DNA from: Flavobacterium galactosidilyticum | GTDB lineage: Bacteria > Bacteroidota > Bacteroidia > Flavobacteriales > Flavobacteriaceae | DNA: 64,000 nt | Assembly: GCF_020911945.1 (NCBI RefSeq) | Contig: NZ_CP087135.1 | Span: 2,592,001-2,656,000 of the forward strand | Direction of reading: 5' to 3' | Shown: one piece after another, positions 18,419 through 27,794 of the stretch | Position numbering within the stretch: the first letter of the stretch is position 1 | Layout of the letters: the number at the start of each line of letters is the position of its first letter | Translations under genes and position numbers: made by a program | The notes under the pieces: model-generated | Told to the model about the DNA's origin: nothing | Databases searched by the model: none | The model's input: the letters and a program-made list of their open reading frames with translations, nothing else

Positions 18419-21400
18419 ATGGAAAAATTATTAACTAAGCTAGGCTTGCTTTTTTGTTTGGCTTTTTGTTTGAATCTTAATGCTCAAAGTGGCAATGCAT
18501 TAGTGCTAAATGGTACATCACAGTATATGACTGTGGCTACCCACTCTGACCTCAATATTACAGCTCTTCAGAGTAAAACCATTAGCTGCTGGATTCAAAC
18601 AACCTCCACTGCAAGCACGCGTGTGTTTGGTAAACGTTCCAGTGGCAATGGAGCCAATATGACTGCACCTGGTGTATCAGGTACTGGTTTTGAAATATTT
18701 TTAAAAGGAGGCACTTCCCCTGGAAGTTTTGTTGCAGGAAATGCCAAGTCCACAACCAGTGTTAGTATTGGCACACCATATGGTACGGTGGGAGTAAATA
18801 ATGGAGTATGGCACCATCTTGCTCTGGTAATAGACAATACCACTAAAATAGCATACGTATATATAGACGGCACATTTAGTTCCCAGACTGCCACTGCTGC
18901 AACCACCGCACAAGATTTTTCAACACTTGTAAATATGGTTATTGGTGCGGCGGCAGATGCAAGCAATAAATTGCCGGGTAAAATTGATGATTTCCGTATT
19001 TATAACGGAGCGTTGGATGCAACACAAATTGGTGCCGATAAAAATACCACAACGGTAAATGGATCAACCCCAAACCTTTTGGCCGCTTGGGATTTTGAAG
19101 GTATAACCCAAACAAATGTTCCCGATGTTTCAGGAAGAAATCATCCTGGGATACTTACAGGTTATACCATGCAGTATGCTTCAACGGTCTTGTCACAAAC
19201 GAATACAACGCAACTTGTACAAGGAAGTAATGACCAACAGATTATTGGTGTCAATATCAAAACGACCAATCCAAATACTTTGCCTGCAATTACACTTTCG
19301 CAGTTAAATTTTACTATGAATGGCACCACAGTCCTTTCGGATGTAAATAATATAAAGATATATTCAACAGGGAGTTCCAATGTTTTCAGCACGGCAACAC
19401 AATTTGGCGCAGCAGTTAGTCCGGCCGCAGGAACGCTTACTGCGACTGGAAGTATTCCGTTGACAACAGGGGATAATTATTTTTGGATTGCTTATGATGT
19501 GGCTGCGGGTGCGACAGTAAATAATGTATTGGATGCCACCTGCGAAGGTTTTGTGGTAGGTAATTCTACCTATACTCTAGCGTCACCTAACAATACGGTA
19601 ACAGGTTCAAGAACAATAGTTGCACCGGGAGCCGTTAATGTTTCCTTTACCACTATCCCGAAGGATATGCAGTTTTTTGCCAGAAATCTTAGTAACCAAG
19701 CAACAATAAGTGTTGTGGGTAGTGTAGATTCACCTAATATCGCATCAATAAAAGTTGATTTTTACCGTAATAATATATTGCGAAACACGATTTCTCAAAA
19801 CCTAACGTATAGTGGAGGTTCGGCACCATTTAATTTGTCTGATGTCATCACGGCAGAATTGGCCGAATATAAAATTGTGGTAAGCACGGTTGATAATAGT
19901 AGTGCGACAGAAGTTATTACCACAAAGGATCAATTAGTAGCCGGCGATGCTTATGTTGTTATGGGACAATCTAATTCCCATCCTACCAGAGCAGGTTATA
20001 CCTTTACCAATGAATACTTAAGAAGCTTTGGTATTCAAACAGGCAATACCAACTATGATACTTACAATCCTGCAGATGTTAACTGGGGGCTTGCACAGGC
20101 AAACTATACTGGGGCGTCAGGAACGGCAGATGCTGCTAATCCTACTTTTTTTGCTGGACCTTATATGGTAGGTGTTTGGGGACTCCAAATGATGGAAGAC
20201 TTAAAAAACCAGTTTCAAATACCGATATGCATCATCAACGGAGGGGCAGGTTCAAGTACAATTGAACAAAACTTGCCAGGTGCGGATCATTTTGATTTGA
20301 CGACAGTGTATGGCCGAATGATGTACCGTGTACAACAAGCTGGATTACAAAATAACATTAAAGCCATGTTCTGGCATCAGGGGGAGAAAAATGCTGACGG
20401 AACTTTTGCAAATTATCCAGCAAACTTCGATTTACTATACAATGCTTGGAAAACAGATTTGCCAGGCATGCAAAAAGTATATGTTTTTCAAACCAACTTA
20501 AACGGTTGTTATGGCGGTGCCAGTGTAAACCAATCGGCAATGAGAGAATGGCAACGGATTTTGCCACAAACAAAAACCGATGTTTCTGTGTTTCCTATGG
20601 CGGGTATTCCAGGAATGCAATCAGGTGATGGAAATGAAATTGCTTACTGCCATTACGGACTTAGTGGTTATACCACCATGGGTAGTCGTGTTGGGAAAGT
20701 GGTAGCTAAAGAAATTTACAGTTTCAATGCTACCGATAATGTTTTGCCTCCAAACATTACTGCGGCGGCATTTAATGCAGGTCGTACCCAAATAACGTTG
20801 ACTTTCAACAACAGTAATCTTCTTGCGCAAGCAGCGGTGGGTATTCATAATTTAAAAGATTATTTTTTCCTTGACGGTGTTTCGGGTGCTGTAAGCACGT
20901 TGACCGTGATTGGTAATACGGTTGTTTTAGATTTATCGGCAGCATCATCGGCACAAACAATTTCGTACTTATCTAATAGTTTGTATAATGATAATTCGAG
21001 CGTTTTTGCTGGGCCATATTTAACCAATACTAATAATATAGGAGCATTAACTTTTAATAATTTTCCAATAACAGGAGCATTACAACATTTACCAACTCCT
21101 TCAGGCAATGTATTGAAGTTGATCAATGGTGGTGGTTCTAATCAATATATGTCTGTGGTAGATCATGCTGATATTGATATTGCTTCCAATCAGTCTAGGA
21201 CAATTACGGCATTAGTAAAAACTGCTACACCAGCAGCTGTCCGCATACTTTCAAAACGTAGTGGTGCAGGTTATGAATTTATTACCAGCGCTAGTGGTAT
21301 TCCAGGTTTAAACGCTTCGGATGCTACTGGTCCACGTGGAGCAGGGTTCACTGGATCACCGAACATTGCAAATAATCAATGGCATCATGTAGCTATGGTG

Positions 21401-23548
21401 ATTGATCAAAGCAATACAGCAGCCAAAACAGTAAAACTCTATGTTGATGGGGTCTTGATTTCAACAGGTTCTTCCTTCAATTCAGCTGGCGATTTCAGTA
21501 ATGCCGTGAACTTAATTGTGGGTGGTGTTTCTGGAACAGCAGCGGGTCAATTTAATGGTAGTTTGGATAATGTTCGCATTTGGAATAAAGCGATGACATT
21601 TTCAGAAATTAGTGCCGATCAGGATGCTGTGGTCAGTGCGCCAACAGCAAATCTTCTTGCTGCTTGGGATTTTGAAGGTGTGGTAGGTACCAATGTTCCA
21701 GATGTATCTGGCAATTCTCATCCAGGAACATTGGTGGGAAGTCCGATTGTTGCCCCTGTACAAGTAAATATGGTGGTCAACTCGACTACCTTAGTTCAAA
21801 CACAACTGCCAACAGGATTGGGAGATGTAGATCAACGCATCATCGCTGTAAGGGTAACCACTGAAGGTTTTCAAAACGTATTGACCGCTTCTGCGTTAAA
21901 CTTTACAATGAATGGCACTACTTCAATTTCCGATGTTAGCAATATCAAAGTGTATTATACGGGTAGCAGTGCTATTTTTAACACAAATACAGCATTTGGC
22001 TCAGCAATTACTCCTGCAGCTGGTGCTTTAACAGCAAATGGTTCTCAGGTTTTAACAGAAGGAGACAATTATTTCTGGATTACCTATGATGTAGCCGCTG
22101 GAGCTACCGAAGGGAATTTCCTTGACGCCAGTTGCGAATCTATTGTTATTAATTCTGTGACTTACAATCCAGCCTCGAATACTGTTGCAGGAAATAGAGT
22201 AATATTATTGGCAAACACACTATTGTTCACACCTGGGGATGCGGGTTCGTTAAATTATCGTATTCCAGCAATCATAACTGCTGCCGATGGATCTTTGGTA
22301 ACCGTAACTGACAAAAGATGGAATGGTGCTGGGGATTTAGCAGCTAAGATTGACCCCGTAGTTCGTCGCAGTACTGATAATGGTAAAACATGGTCAGCTC
22401 CTGTAGTCATTGCTAATTTTGGTGCAGCTACTGGAGCAGGAGACGCAGCGATTGTAATGGATAAAACAAATGGTAATTTAATTTGTATTTTAGCTGCAAA
22501 CAAAGGTTTTTTTGCTTCTACCAACGCCAATCCTATTCAAATTTTAATTGTTCGTAGTACTGACAATGGTATTACTTGGGGCACTCCCGTAGATATAACT
22601 ACCCAAATATATGGTCCTAATCCAAATTGGAAAGGTGTCTTTATAGCTGCTGGAAGAGCGCATCAATTAAGAGATGGAAAAATTGTAGCGGCATTAACCG
22701 TTAGAGAAGATGTTTCGGGTTCAGAAAAAATCAATAACTACATGATGAGCAGTGTAGATAGTGGAGTGACTTGGACTGCTTCAACTGGAAGAGCTGAACT
22801 AGATGGTGACGAGGCTAAAATTGTAGAGTTGAATAATGGTAATCTTATGATGAGTATTCGTAATTCAGGTTCTCGTAGATTTAATATTTCAACTGATAAA
22901 GGAGTAACTTGGGGTACCGCTTACAGTCAAGCTGCAATTACAGATCCAAATTGCAATGGGGATTTTATTCGCTACACTTCAACTATAGATGGATATGATA
23001 AAAATCGCTTGTTACATTCTGTTCCATTTGCAGCAAATCGTAGTAATGTTAGTGTATTAATGAGTACTGATGAAGGAACTTCGTGGCCAACCAAAAAAAC
23101 AATTTTTTCTGGAGCATCAGCCTATTCTAGTTTAACGGTTTTACCTGACGGAACTTTGGGTATGTACTACGAAAATGGCGAGAGTTCGACTTACCAAATG
23201 TATTTTGTACGTTTCAGTTTAAATTGGTTAACAAATGGAGCAGATACTTTTGTGCCTAGTCCTACTTTATCAACAAACAACAGTATAAATAATCAAGATC
23301 AAAAAGGTTTAACAGTCCAAATCAGTCCTAATCCTACAGATGATTTATTTACTATGAATATACTAAATGCCGAAGATCGTGTTACTATTAAAATAGTTAG
23401 TTTACTAGGAAATGTTATTCAAAAAATAACGCTTAATAAAGGTGAATCGACCAAAGTTTTATCTTTAGGAAATCAATCAAATGGGGTTTATGTGATTCAA
23501 GTAAATGATACAAAGACAACTAAAAATTACAAGATAATTAAAAAATAG
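18419..23548 (+). CDS. Secreted multidomain sialate O-acetylesterase/GH33 sialidase with T9SS sorting domain
   Basis: I take the ATG at 18419, which gives a good signal peptide (MEKLLTKLGLLFCLAF, cleavage after LNLNAQ), rather than the in-frame 18317 inside the epimerase gene. The 1709-residue order is: LamG-like lectin domain (about 25-245); BNR_assoc_N-like domain (about 258-400); SASA-type SGNH esterase (about 500-780) with MGQSN at 515-519 and WHQGE at 652-656; a second LamG (about 895-1105); a second BNR_assoc_N-like domain (about 1120-1262); GH33 sialidase (about 1270-1625) with YRIP at 1280-1283 and five Asp boxes such as STDNGKTW and STDKGVTW; and a C-terminal type IX sorting domain starting ISPNPTDD. 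The lectin modules are an internal duplication. It should act outside the cell, removing O-acetyl groups and then sialic acid from glycans. Confidence 0.88.
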   Translation: MEKLLTKLGLLFCLAFCLNLNAQSGNALVLNGTSQYMTVATHSDLNITALQSKTISCWIQTTSTASTRVFGKRSSGNGANMTAPGVSGTGFEIFLKGGTSPGSFVAGNAKSTTSVSIGTPYGTVGVNNGVWHHLALVIDNTTKIAYVYIDGTFSSQTATAATTAQDFSTLVNMVIGAAADASNKLPGKIDDFRIYNGALDATQIGADKNTTTVNGSTPNLLAAWDFEGITQTNVPDVSGRNHPGILTGYTMQYASTVLSQTNTTQLVQGSNDQQIIGVNIKTTNPNTLPAITLSQLNFTMNGTTVLSDVNNIKIYSTGSSNVFSTATQFGAAVSPAAGTLTATGSIPLTTGDNYFWIAYDVAAGATVNNVLDATCEGFVVGNSTYTLASPNNTVTGSRTIVAPGAVNVSFTTIPKDMQFFARNLSNQATISVVGSVDSPNIASIKVDFYRNNILRNTISQNLTYSGGSAPFNLSDVITAELAEYKIVVSTVDNSSATEVITTKDQLVAGDAYVVMGQSNSHPTRAGYTFTNEYLRSFGIQTGNTNYDTYNPADVNWGLAQANYTGASGTADAANPTFFAGPYMVGVWGLQMMEDLKNQFQIPICIINGGAGSSTIEQNLPGADHFDLTTVYGRMMYRVQQAGLQNNIKAMFWHQGEKNADGTFANYPANFDLLYNAWKTDLPGMQKVYVFQTNLNGCYGGASVNQSAMREWQRILPQTKTDVSVFPMAGIPGMQSGDGNEIAYCHYGLSGYTTMGSRVGKVVAKEIYSFNATDNVLPPNITAAAFNAGRTQITLTFNNSNLLAQAAVGIHNLKDYFFLDGVSGAVSTLTVIGNTVVLDLSAASSAQTISYLSNSLYNDNSSVFAGPYLTNTNNIGALTFNNFPITGALQHLPTPSGNVLKLINGGGSNQYMSVVDHADIDIASNQSRTITALVKTATPAAVRILSKRSGAGYEFITSASGIPGLNASDATGPRGAGFTGSPNIANNQWHHVAMVIDQSNTAAKTVKLYVDGVLISTGSSFNSAGDFSNAVNLIVGGVSGTAAGQFNGSLDNVRIWNKAMTFSEISADQDAVVSAPTANLLAAWDFEGVVGTNVPDVSGNSHPGTLVGSPIVAPVQVNMVVNSTTLVQTQLPTGLGDVDQRIIAVRVTTEGFQNVLTASALNFTMNGTTSISDVSNIKVYYTGSSAIFNTNTAFGSAITPAAGALTANGSQVLTEGDNYFWITYDVAAGATEGNFLDASCESIVINSVTYNPASNTVAGNRVILLANTLLFTPGDAGSLNYRIPAIITAADGSLVTVTDKRWNGAGDLAAKIDPVVRRSTDNGKTWSAPVVIANFGAATGAGDAAIVMDKTNGNLICILAANKGFFASTNANPIQILIVRSTDNGITWGTPVDITTQIYGPNPNWKGVFIAAGRAHQLRDGKIVAALTVREDVSGSEKINNYMMSSVDSGVTWTASTGRAELDGDEAKIVELNNGNLMMSIRNSGSRRFNISTDKGVTWGTAYSQAAITDPNCNGDFIRYTSTIDGYDKNRLLHSVPFAANRSNVSVLMSTDEGTSWPTKKTIFSGASAYSSLTVLPDGTLGMYYENGESSTYQMYFVRFSLNWLTNGADTFVPSPTLSTNNSINNQDQKGLTVQISPNPTDDLFTMNILNAEDRVTIKIVSLLGNVIQKITLNKGESTKVLSLGNQSNGVYVIQVNDTKTTKNYKIIKK

Positions 23549-23554
23549 CAAGAT

Positions 23555-23594
23555 TAAACTACTAGTCTTTGCTACATCATAGACTAGTAGTTTA
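23555..23594 (+). terminator. Strong hairpin after the large sialidase gene
   Basis: A perfect 14-bp inverted repeat (23555-23568 with 23581-23594, arms around ACTACTAGTCT) with a 12-base loop begins 7 bases after the stop codon. It lacks a T-run, so it may protect the 3' end or terminate weakly. Confidence 0.55.
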
Positions 23595-23735
23595 TAAATT
23601 AAATAGAAAACGAGCAATATAGTTTTAGACGATTATTGATGTTCATTTTATTTATTAATGGATATATTTACGGGTTAACTATTAAAAAATTTCCCCAATA
23701 AACAAACAACACACTAACATTAAACAGTTTTTACC

Positions 23736-24878
23736 ATGAGAAAAATTTTCACATCGCTACTATTGATCACAGTAATAGGGCTGTCGGCTCAAAATGAGAA
23801 GTACCAAATTGCAGATGGTGTTATTTCACATCAGGACTTATTCAACACATCTATGGTTCAAGGAGTAAACTGCTTCCGAATTCCTGCAATTGTTACAGCT
23901 CCAAACGGTGATCTTATTGCTGCTATTGATGAGCGTGTTCCTAATTGCGGTGATTTAAACCGAAGCGGTGATATTAACATTGTTGTCAGACGAAGTGCTG
24001 ACAATGGAAAGACTTGGTCTGCAATTGAAACGGTGGTTAATTTTCCAATGGGACTATCAGCTTCTGATCCTTCAATGATTGTAGATAGGGATACTAAAGA
24101 AATTATTCTTTTCTATAATTACATGGATTTTGAAAAAGAAAGAGACATTTATTATTTACACGTAGTTAAAAGTAAGGACAACGGAAAAACTTGGAGCAAA
24201 CCAGAAGACATTACAAAGCAAATTGCAAAACCAGAATGGCATAAAGACTTTAAATTCATCACTTCGGGTCGTGGAATTCAAACTAGAGACGGAAAACTTT
24301 TGCATACTTTAGTTAATCTAAGTAAAGGTTTATTCATTTTCGGAAGTGATGACCATGGTAAAACGTGGTATTTTATTGATACTCCTATAAAACCCGCTGA
24401 TGAATCTAAAATTATCGAATTAGCTGATGGAACTTGGATGGTTAACTCCAGAGTTAATGGCGGGAAAATGCGTTATGTACACACTTCAACAGATGAAGGG
24501 AAATCATGGACAAGTAAGCCAGAGCCTACACTGATAGATCCGAGTTGTAACGGTAGTATTATAAGATATACTGCAAAAGCAGATGGTTATAATAAAGACA
24601 GAATTATTTTCTCGAATGCAAAAATGGAAAAAGGGCGTATGAATTTGAACGTTCGTATCAGTTATGACGAAGGAAAAACTTGGTCAGAAGGTAAAACGAT
24701 TTATAGCGGTCCTTCAGCCTATTCCTCTCTTACTGTTTTGAAAAATGGCGACCTAGCCGTCTTTTTCGAAAAAGATGAGTATACTAAAAATGAATTTGTT
24801 AGCTTTTCTTTAAAATGGTTAACTGACGGAAAGGATAAGTATAAAAAAGCTTGCAAGATCAGAAAGAAAAAAAATTAA
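23736..24878 (+). CDS. nanH: GH33 sialidase (exo-alpha-sialidase)
   Basis: The 380-residue protein has a short signal peptide (residues 1-19, ending LSAQ) and one six-bladed sialidase domain. FRIP at 47-50 supplies the first of three carboxylate-binding arginines. Asp boxes are SADNGKTW, SKDNGKTW, SDDHGKTW, STDEGKSW and SYDEGKTW. ADESKIIEL contains the conserved glutamate, and PSAYSSLTVL carries the nucleophilic tyrosine. It removes terminal sialic acids from glycans. It has no carbohydrate-binding module and no type IX sorting domain, so it is probably periplasmic and complements the large secreted sialidase upstream. Confidence 0.93.
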   Translation: MRKIFTSLLLITVIGLSAQNEKYQIADGVISHQDLFNTSMVQGVNCFRIPAIVTAPNGDLIAAIDERVPNCGDLNRSGDINIVVRRSADNGKTWSAIETVVNFPMGLSASDPSMIVDRDTKEIILFYNYMDFEKERDIYYLHVVKSKDNGKTWSKPEDITKQIAKPEWHKDFKFITSGRGIQTRDGKLLHTLVNLSKGLFIFGSDDHGKTWYFIDTPIKPADESKIIELADGTWMVNSRVNGGKMRYVHTSTDEGKSWTSKPEPTLIDPSCNGSIIRYTAKADGYNKDRIIFSNAKMEKGRMNLNVRISYDEGKTWSEGKTIYSGPSAYSSLTVLKNGDLAVFFEKDEYTKNEFVSFSLKWLTDGKDKYKKACKIRKKKN

Positions 24879-24891
24879 TAATAAATTTTAG

Positions 24892-24927
24892 CCCTTCAAT
24901 AATTCACAAATTTTGGAGGGTTTTTTT
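24892..24927 (+). terminator. Terminator after nanH
   Basis: CCCTTC (24892-24897) pairs with GGAGGG (24915-24920) including one G-U pair, with extra A-T pairing inside, and is followed by seven Ts. It lies 13 bases after the stop codon. Confidence 0.7.
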
Positions 24928-25047
24928 CTAAATTTCCTGCATGGTCTTTTTTAACCGTGTAGGTTTTATATTTGAAGAATGGTCTACAACTATTTTTGAA
25001 CTTTATAAAGCATCCGCTATTGTATGGTTCGAAGAATTTTATACCTA

Positions 25048-25066
25048 CAAGGTTTTGAAAACCTTG
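25048..25066. repeat. 19-base palindrome, possible interspersed repeat
   Basis: CAAGGTTTT-G-AAAACCTTG is a perfect 9-bp dyad around a central G in the gap before the GH20 gene. From memory, very similar palindromes occur between genes in flavobacterial genomes, but I could not check copy number. It is too tight to fold as a hairpin without losing central pairs, and has no T-run. Confidence 0.45.
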
Positions 25067-25137
25067 CAGAAAAACCATAACAATTACAAATTCATTACCT
25101 TTTAACGTATAATAAACCACTATTAATACTGTCTATC

Positions 25138-27741
25138 ATGAATTATCGCAAAAACTGCAATTGGATGTACTCTGTCATTATCACAGCGCTGTTTTTTATT
25201 GCAGGAACTACCAATGCTCAAATAAAAAAAAGCAATTTTCCTGAAAGTCTATTTTCGACTTATTATCATCAAAGATTAAGTCATTTTGAAACTTTACCTA
25301 AAACTAAAAATGATATTGTTTTTTTAGGAAACAGCATATCAGATGGCGCAGAATGGAGTGAGCTATTTGCGGACAACCACATAAAAAATCGCGGAATTAG
25401 CGGTGATTTTACTATAGGAGTTCTCAATCGCCTAGATGAGATAAGTATTCGAAAACCAAAGAAAGTTTTTCTGTTAATCGGAGTTAATGACTTGACACGT
25501 AATACATCGACCGATAGTATTTTTAAAAACATTGTTCAAATTGCGAAGTACTTAAAACAAGAGAGCCCTGCAACAAAACTATACATCCAAAGTGTTCTGC
25601 CCGTAAATGACGTCTATAAAAAGTTTGATGGTCATACCAGTAAAGGGGAACAAATAAAATCCTTAAATGCTAGTCTTAAGCAAAATGCCAAAGATTACAA
25701 TTACACTTTTATTGACCTATACACAGCGTTCTCTGATGAGAATGGAAAAATGGCAAAACAGCTAACGAATGATGGGTTACATCTTAACGGCGAAGGTTAT
25801 TTGTTATGGAAACGTATTGTTTATCCTTATGTATATAATTTAGAAACCAAAGCAGCTTTACTTCCAAAACCACAACAACTAACTTGGAATAATGGCTATT
25901 TCTCTTTAACGGATGCCAATACCATTTTTGTCGAAAATCCAGCTTTGAATAAAGAAGCATTAGTATTGCAAAAAGCAATGAAGCAAAAAGGTTTACACGC
26001 CGAAATAACAAACAAAAAGCCTAGCAAACAAAATTACATCTTGCTTCGATTAGGAAATGTAAATGCTGCTTTAAATCCCGCAGAAGCCTATAATCTAAAA
26101 ACTACTTCCGATAAAATTGTACTAACGGCGAATACACCAAATGGAGTCTATAACGGCATTCAAACTTTACTGCAATTAATGCGCGATAATGTTGCAGTGG
26201 AAGCCTCTGAAATCACAGATTGGCCAGCTTTTGCATGGCGTGGATTTATGGTAGATGTTGGAAGAAATTACCAATCGATGAAACTCCTAAAACAACAGAT
26301 TGATGTAATGGCAGCTTACAAAATGAATATTTTTCATTTTCATCCTACTGAAGATATCGCTTGGCGTTTGCAAAGCAAGTTATATCCACAGTTGACAAAT
26401 CCGGAATTTATGCTGCGTGATAAAGGCGAATATTATACGGAGAATGATTTAAAAGAGCTGATTGCATATTGCAAAGAACGTTACATCACCTTAGTTCCTG
26501 AAATTGATATGCCAGGTCATAGCGCCGCGTTCAAAAGAGCCATGGGAGTTGACATGCAAAGTGATGAAGGTTTAGTAATTGTAAAAAATATAATTAAGGA
26601 ATTTTGCAGTACTTACGATGTACCGTATTTGCATTTAGGAGCCGACGAAGTAAAAATTACGAATCAGAAATTCCTACCCGAAGTGATTGCACTTACTGAA
26701 AGTTTAGGAAAAAAAGTGATTGGCTGGGAGCCAGGTGGTAATTTTACTGATAGTGTAATTCGCCAACTGTGGATGGAAGGAGCAACAAAAGTTAGTAAAA
26801 ACAAAAATATTAAATATATTGATTCTCGACATTTGTACTTAAACCACATGGACCCTTTAGAAAGTGTAGTTACCATTTTTAACCGCCAAATATGCAATTT
26901 AACTGAAGGGAATGAAAATGCTTTGGGGGGAATTGTTTGTGTATGGAATGATAGAGCGCTAGAAAACGGTGATGATGTTATGAAAATGAATCCTGTTTAT
27001 CCAGGCATGTTGGCTTTTGCAGAACGCAGCTGGCGAGGTGGGGGTTCTCAAGGTTGGACAGCAACTATTGGCGAACCAGAAACCGAAAGAGCTACTGCTT
27101 TTGCGGAGTTTGAAAACCGACTATTAGACCAAAAAAAGCAATACTTCAAAGGTTTAGATTTTCCTTATATGAAACAAACTGATTTAGTTTGGAACATTTA
27201 TGGCCCTTTTGATAATAAAGGTGATGTAACCAAATCTTTTGCACCTGAAAATGTAAAATTTAATGCATCCAAAGAAAAACCAACGTACAAAGCTACTGGC
27301 GGAACTCTAGTAATGAGACATTGGTGGGCACCATTAATTTCCGGAATTATTGAGGAGCCAAAAGAAAATACAACATGGTATGCTCAAACAAAAATTTGGA
27401 GTGATGAAGATAAAGAACAAGATTTTTGGATAGGCTTTAATAACTTATCGCGTTCGATGAATACGGATTCGCCTGCTGCAGGAACGTGGAATAATTTGAA
27501 TAGTTCCATCTGGGTAAATAATCAGTTGATCCCTACGCCACTGTGGAAACGCCCTGCGCAAAAAGGTAATTTAGAAATACCGCTAATTGATGAAGGATAT
27601 GAATTTAGAGAACCAACAAAGATTACTTTGAAAAAGGGATGGAATACGGTTAATGTAAAGTTACCAATTACTTCATTTAATGGACTTAATTGGCAAAATC
27701 CAGTAAAATGGATGTTTACCTTTGTAGCAGTAACACAATAA
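25138..27741 (+). CDS. SGNH hydrolase-GH20 beta-N-acetylhexosaminidase fusion
   Basis: The 867-residue protein carries a signal peptide (residues 1-29, ending GTTNAQ). The first domain (about 45-235) is an SGNH hydrolase with LGNSISDG (Ser66), GVNDLTRN and DGLHLNGEGY. A GH20 N-terminal-like domain follows (about 240-355). The GH20 catalytic barrel (about 360-690) has WRGFMVDVGRNY, HFHPTEDIAWRL, PEIDMPGHS and HLGADE, with the Asp503-Glu504 pair expected to act in substrate-assisted catalysis. It should release terminal GlcNAc or GalNAc exposed by the sialidases, while the SGNH domain probably removes an ester group. It likely shares an operon with nagA, 53 bases downstream. Confidence 0.9.
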   Translation: MNYRKNCNWMYSVIITALFFIAGTTNAQIKKSNFPESLFSTYYHQRLSHFETLPKTKNDIVFLGNSISDGAEWSELFADNHIKNRGISGDFTIGVLNRLDEISIRKPKKVFLLIGVNDLTRNTSTDSIFKNIVQIAKYLKQESPATKLYIQSVLPVNDVYKKFDGHTSKGEQIKSLNASLKQNAKDYNYTFIDLYTAFSDENGKMAKQLTNDGLHLNGEGYLLWKRIVYPYVYNLETKAALLPKPQQLTWNNGYFSLTDANTIFVENPALNKEALVLQKAMKQKGLHAEITNKKPSKQNYILLRLGNVNAALNPAEAYNLKTTSDKIVLTANTPNGVYNGIQTLLQLMRDNVAVEASEITDWPAFAWRGFMVDVGRNYQSMKLLKQQIDVMAAYKMNIFHFHPTEDIAWRLQSKLYPQLTNPEFMLRDKGEYYTENDLKELIAYCKERYITLVPEIDMPGHSAAFKRAMGVDMQSDEGLVIVKNIIKEFCSTYDVPYLHLGADEVKITNQKFLPEVIALTESLGKKVIGWEPGGNFTDSVIRQLWMEGATKVSKNKNIKYIDSRHLYLNHMDPLESVVTIFNRQICNLTEGNENALGGIVCVWNDRALENGDDVMKMNPVYPGMLAFAERSWRGGGSQGWTATIGEPETERATAFAEFENRLLDQKKQYFKGLDFPYMKQTDLVWNIYGPFDNKGDVTKSFAPENVKFNASKEKPTYKATGGTLVMRHWWAPLISGIIEEPKENTTWYAQTKIWSDEDKEQDFWIGFNNLSRSMNTDSPAAGTWNNLNSSIWVNNQLIPTPLWKRPAQKGNLEIPLIDEGYEFREPTKITLKKGWNTVNVKLPITSFNGLNWQNPVKWMFTFVAVTQ

Positions 27742-27794
27742 TAACTGCTCTTGCTCCATTGATGAGAGTAATTCTTTATAAAAAACAGAAAGAA

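Noticed and set aside
18595..18966. 123-codon minus-strand frame opposite the sialidase gene
   Set aside because: Its composition follows the repetitive lectin coding strand; no recognisable protein features.
27690..27794. Upstream extension of nagA
   Set aside because: It overlaps the GH20 coding end, whereas NagA proteins begin near the sequence at 27795.
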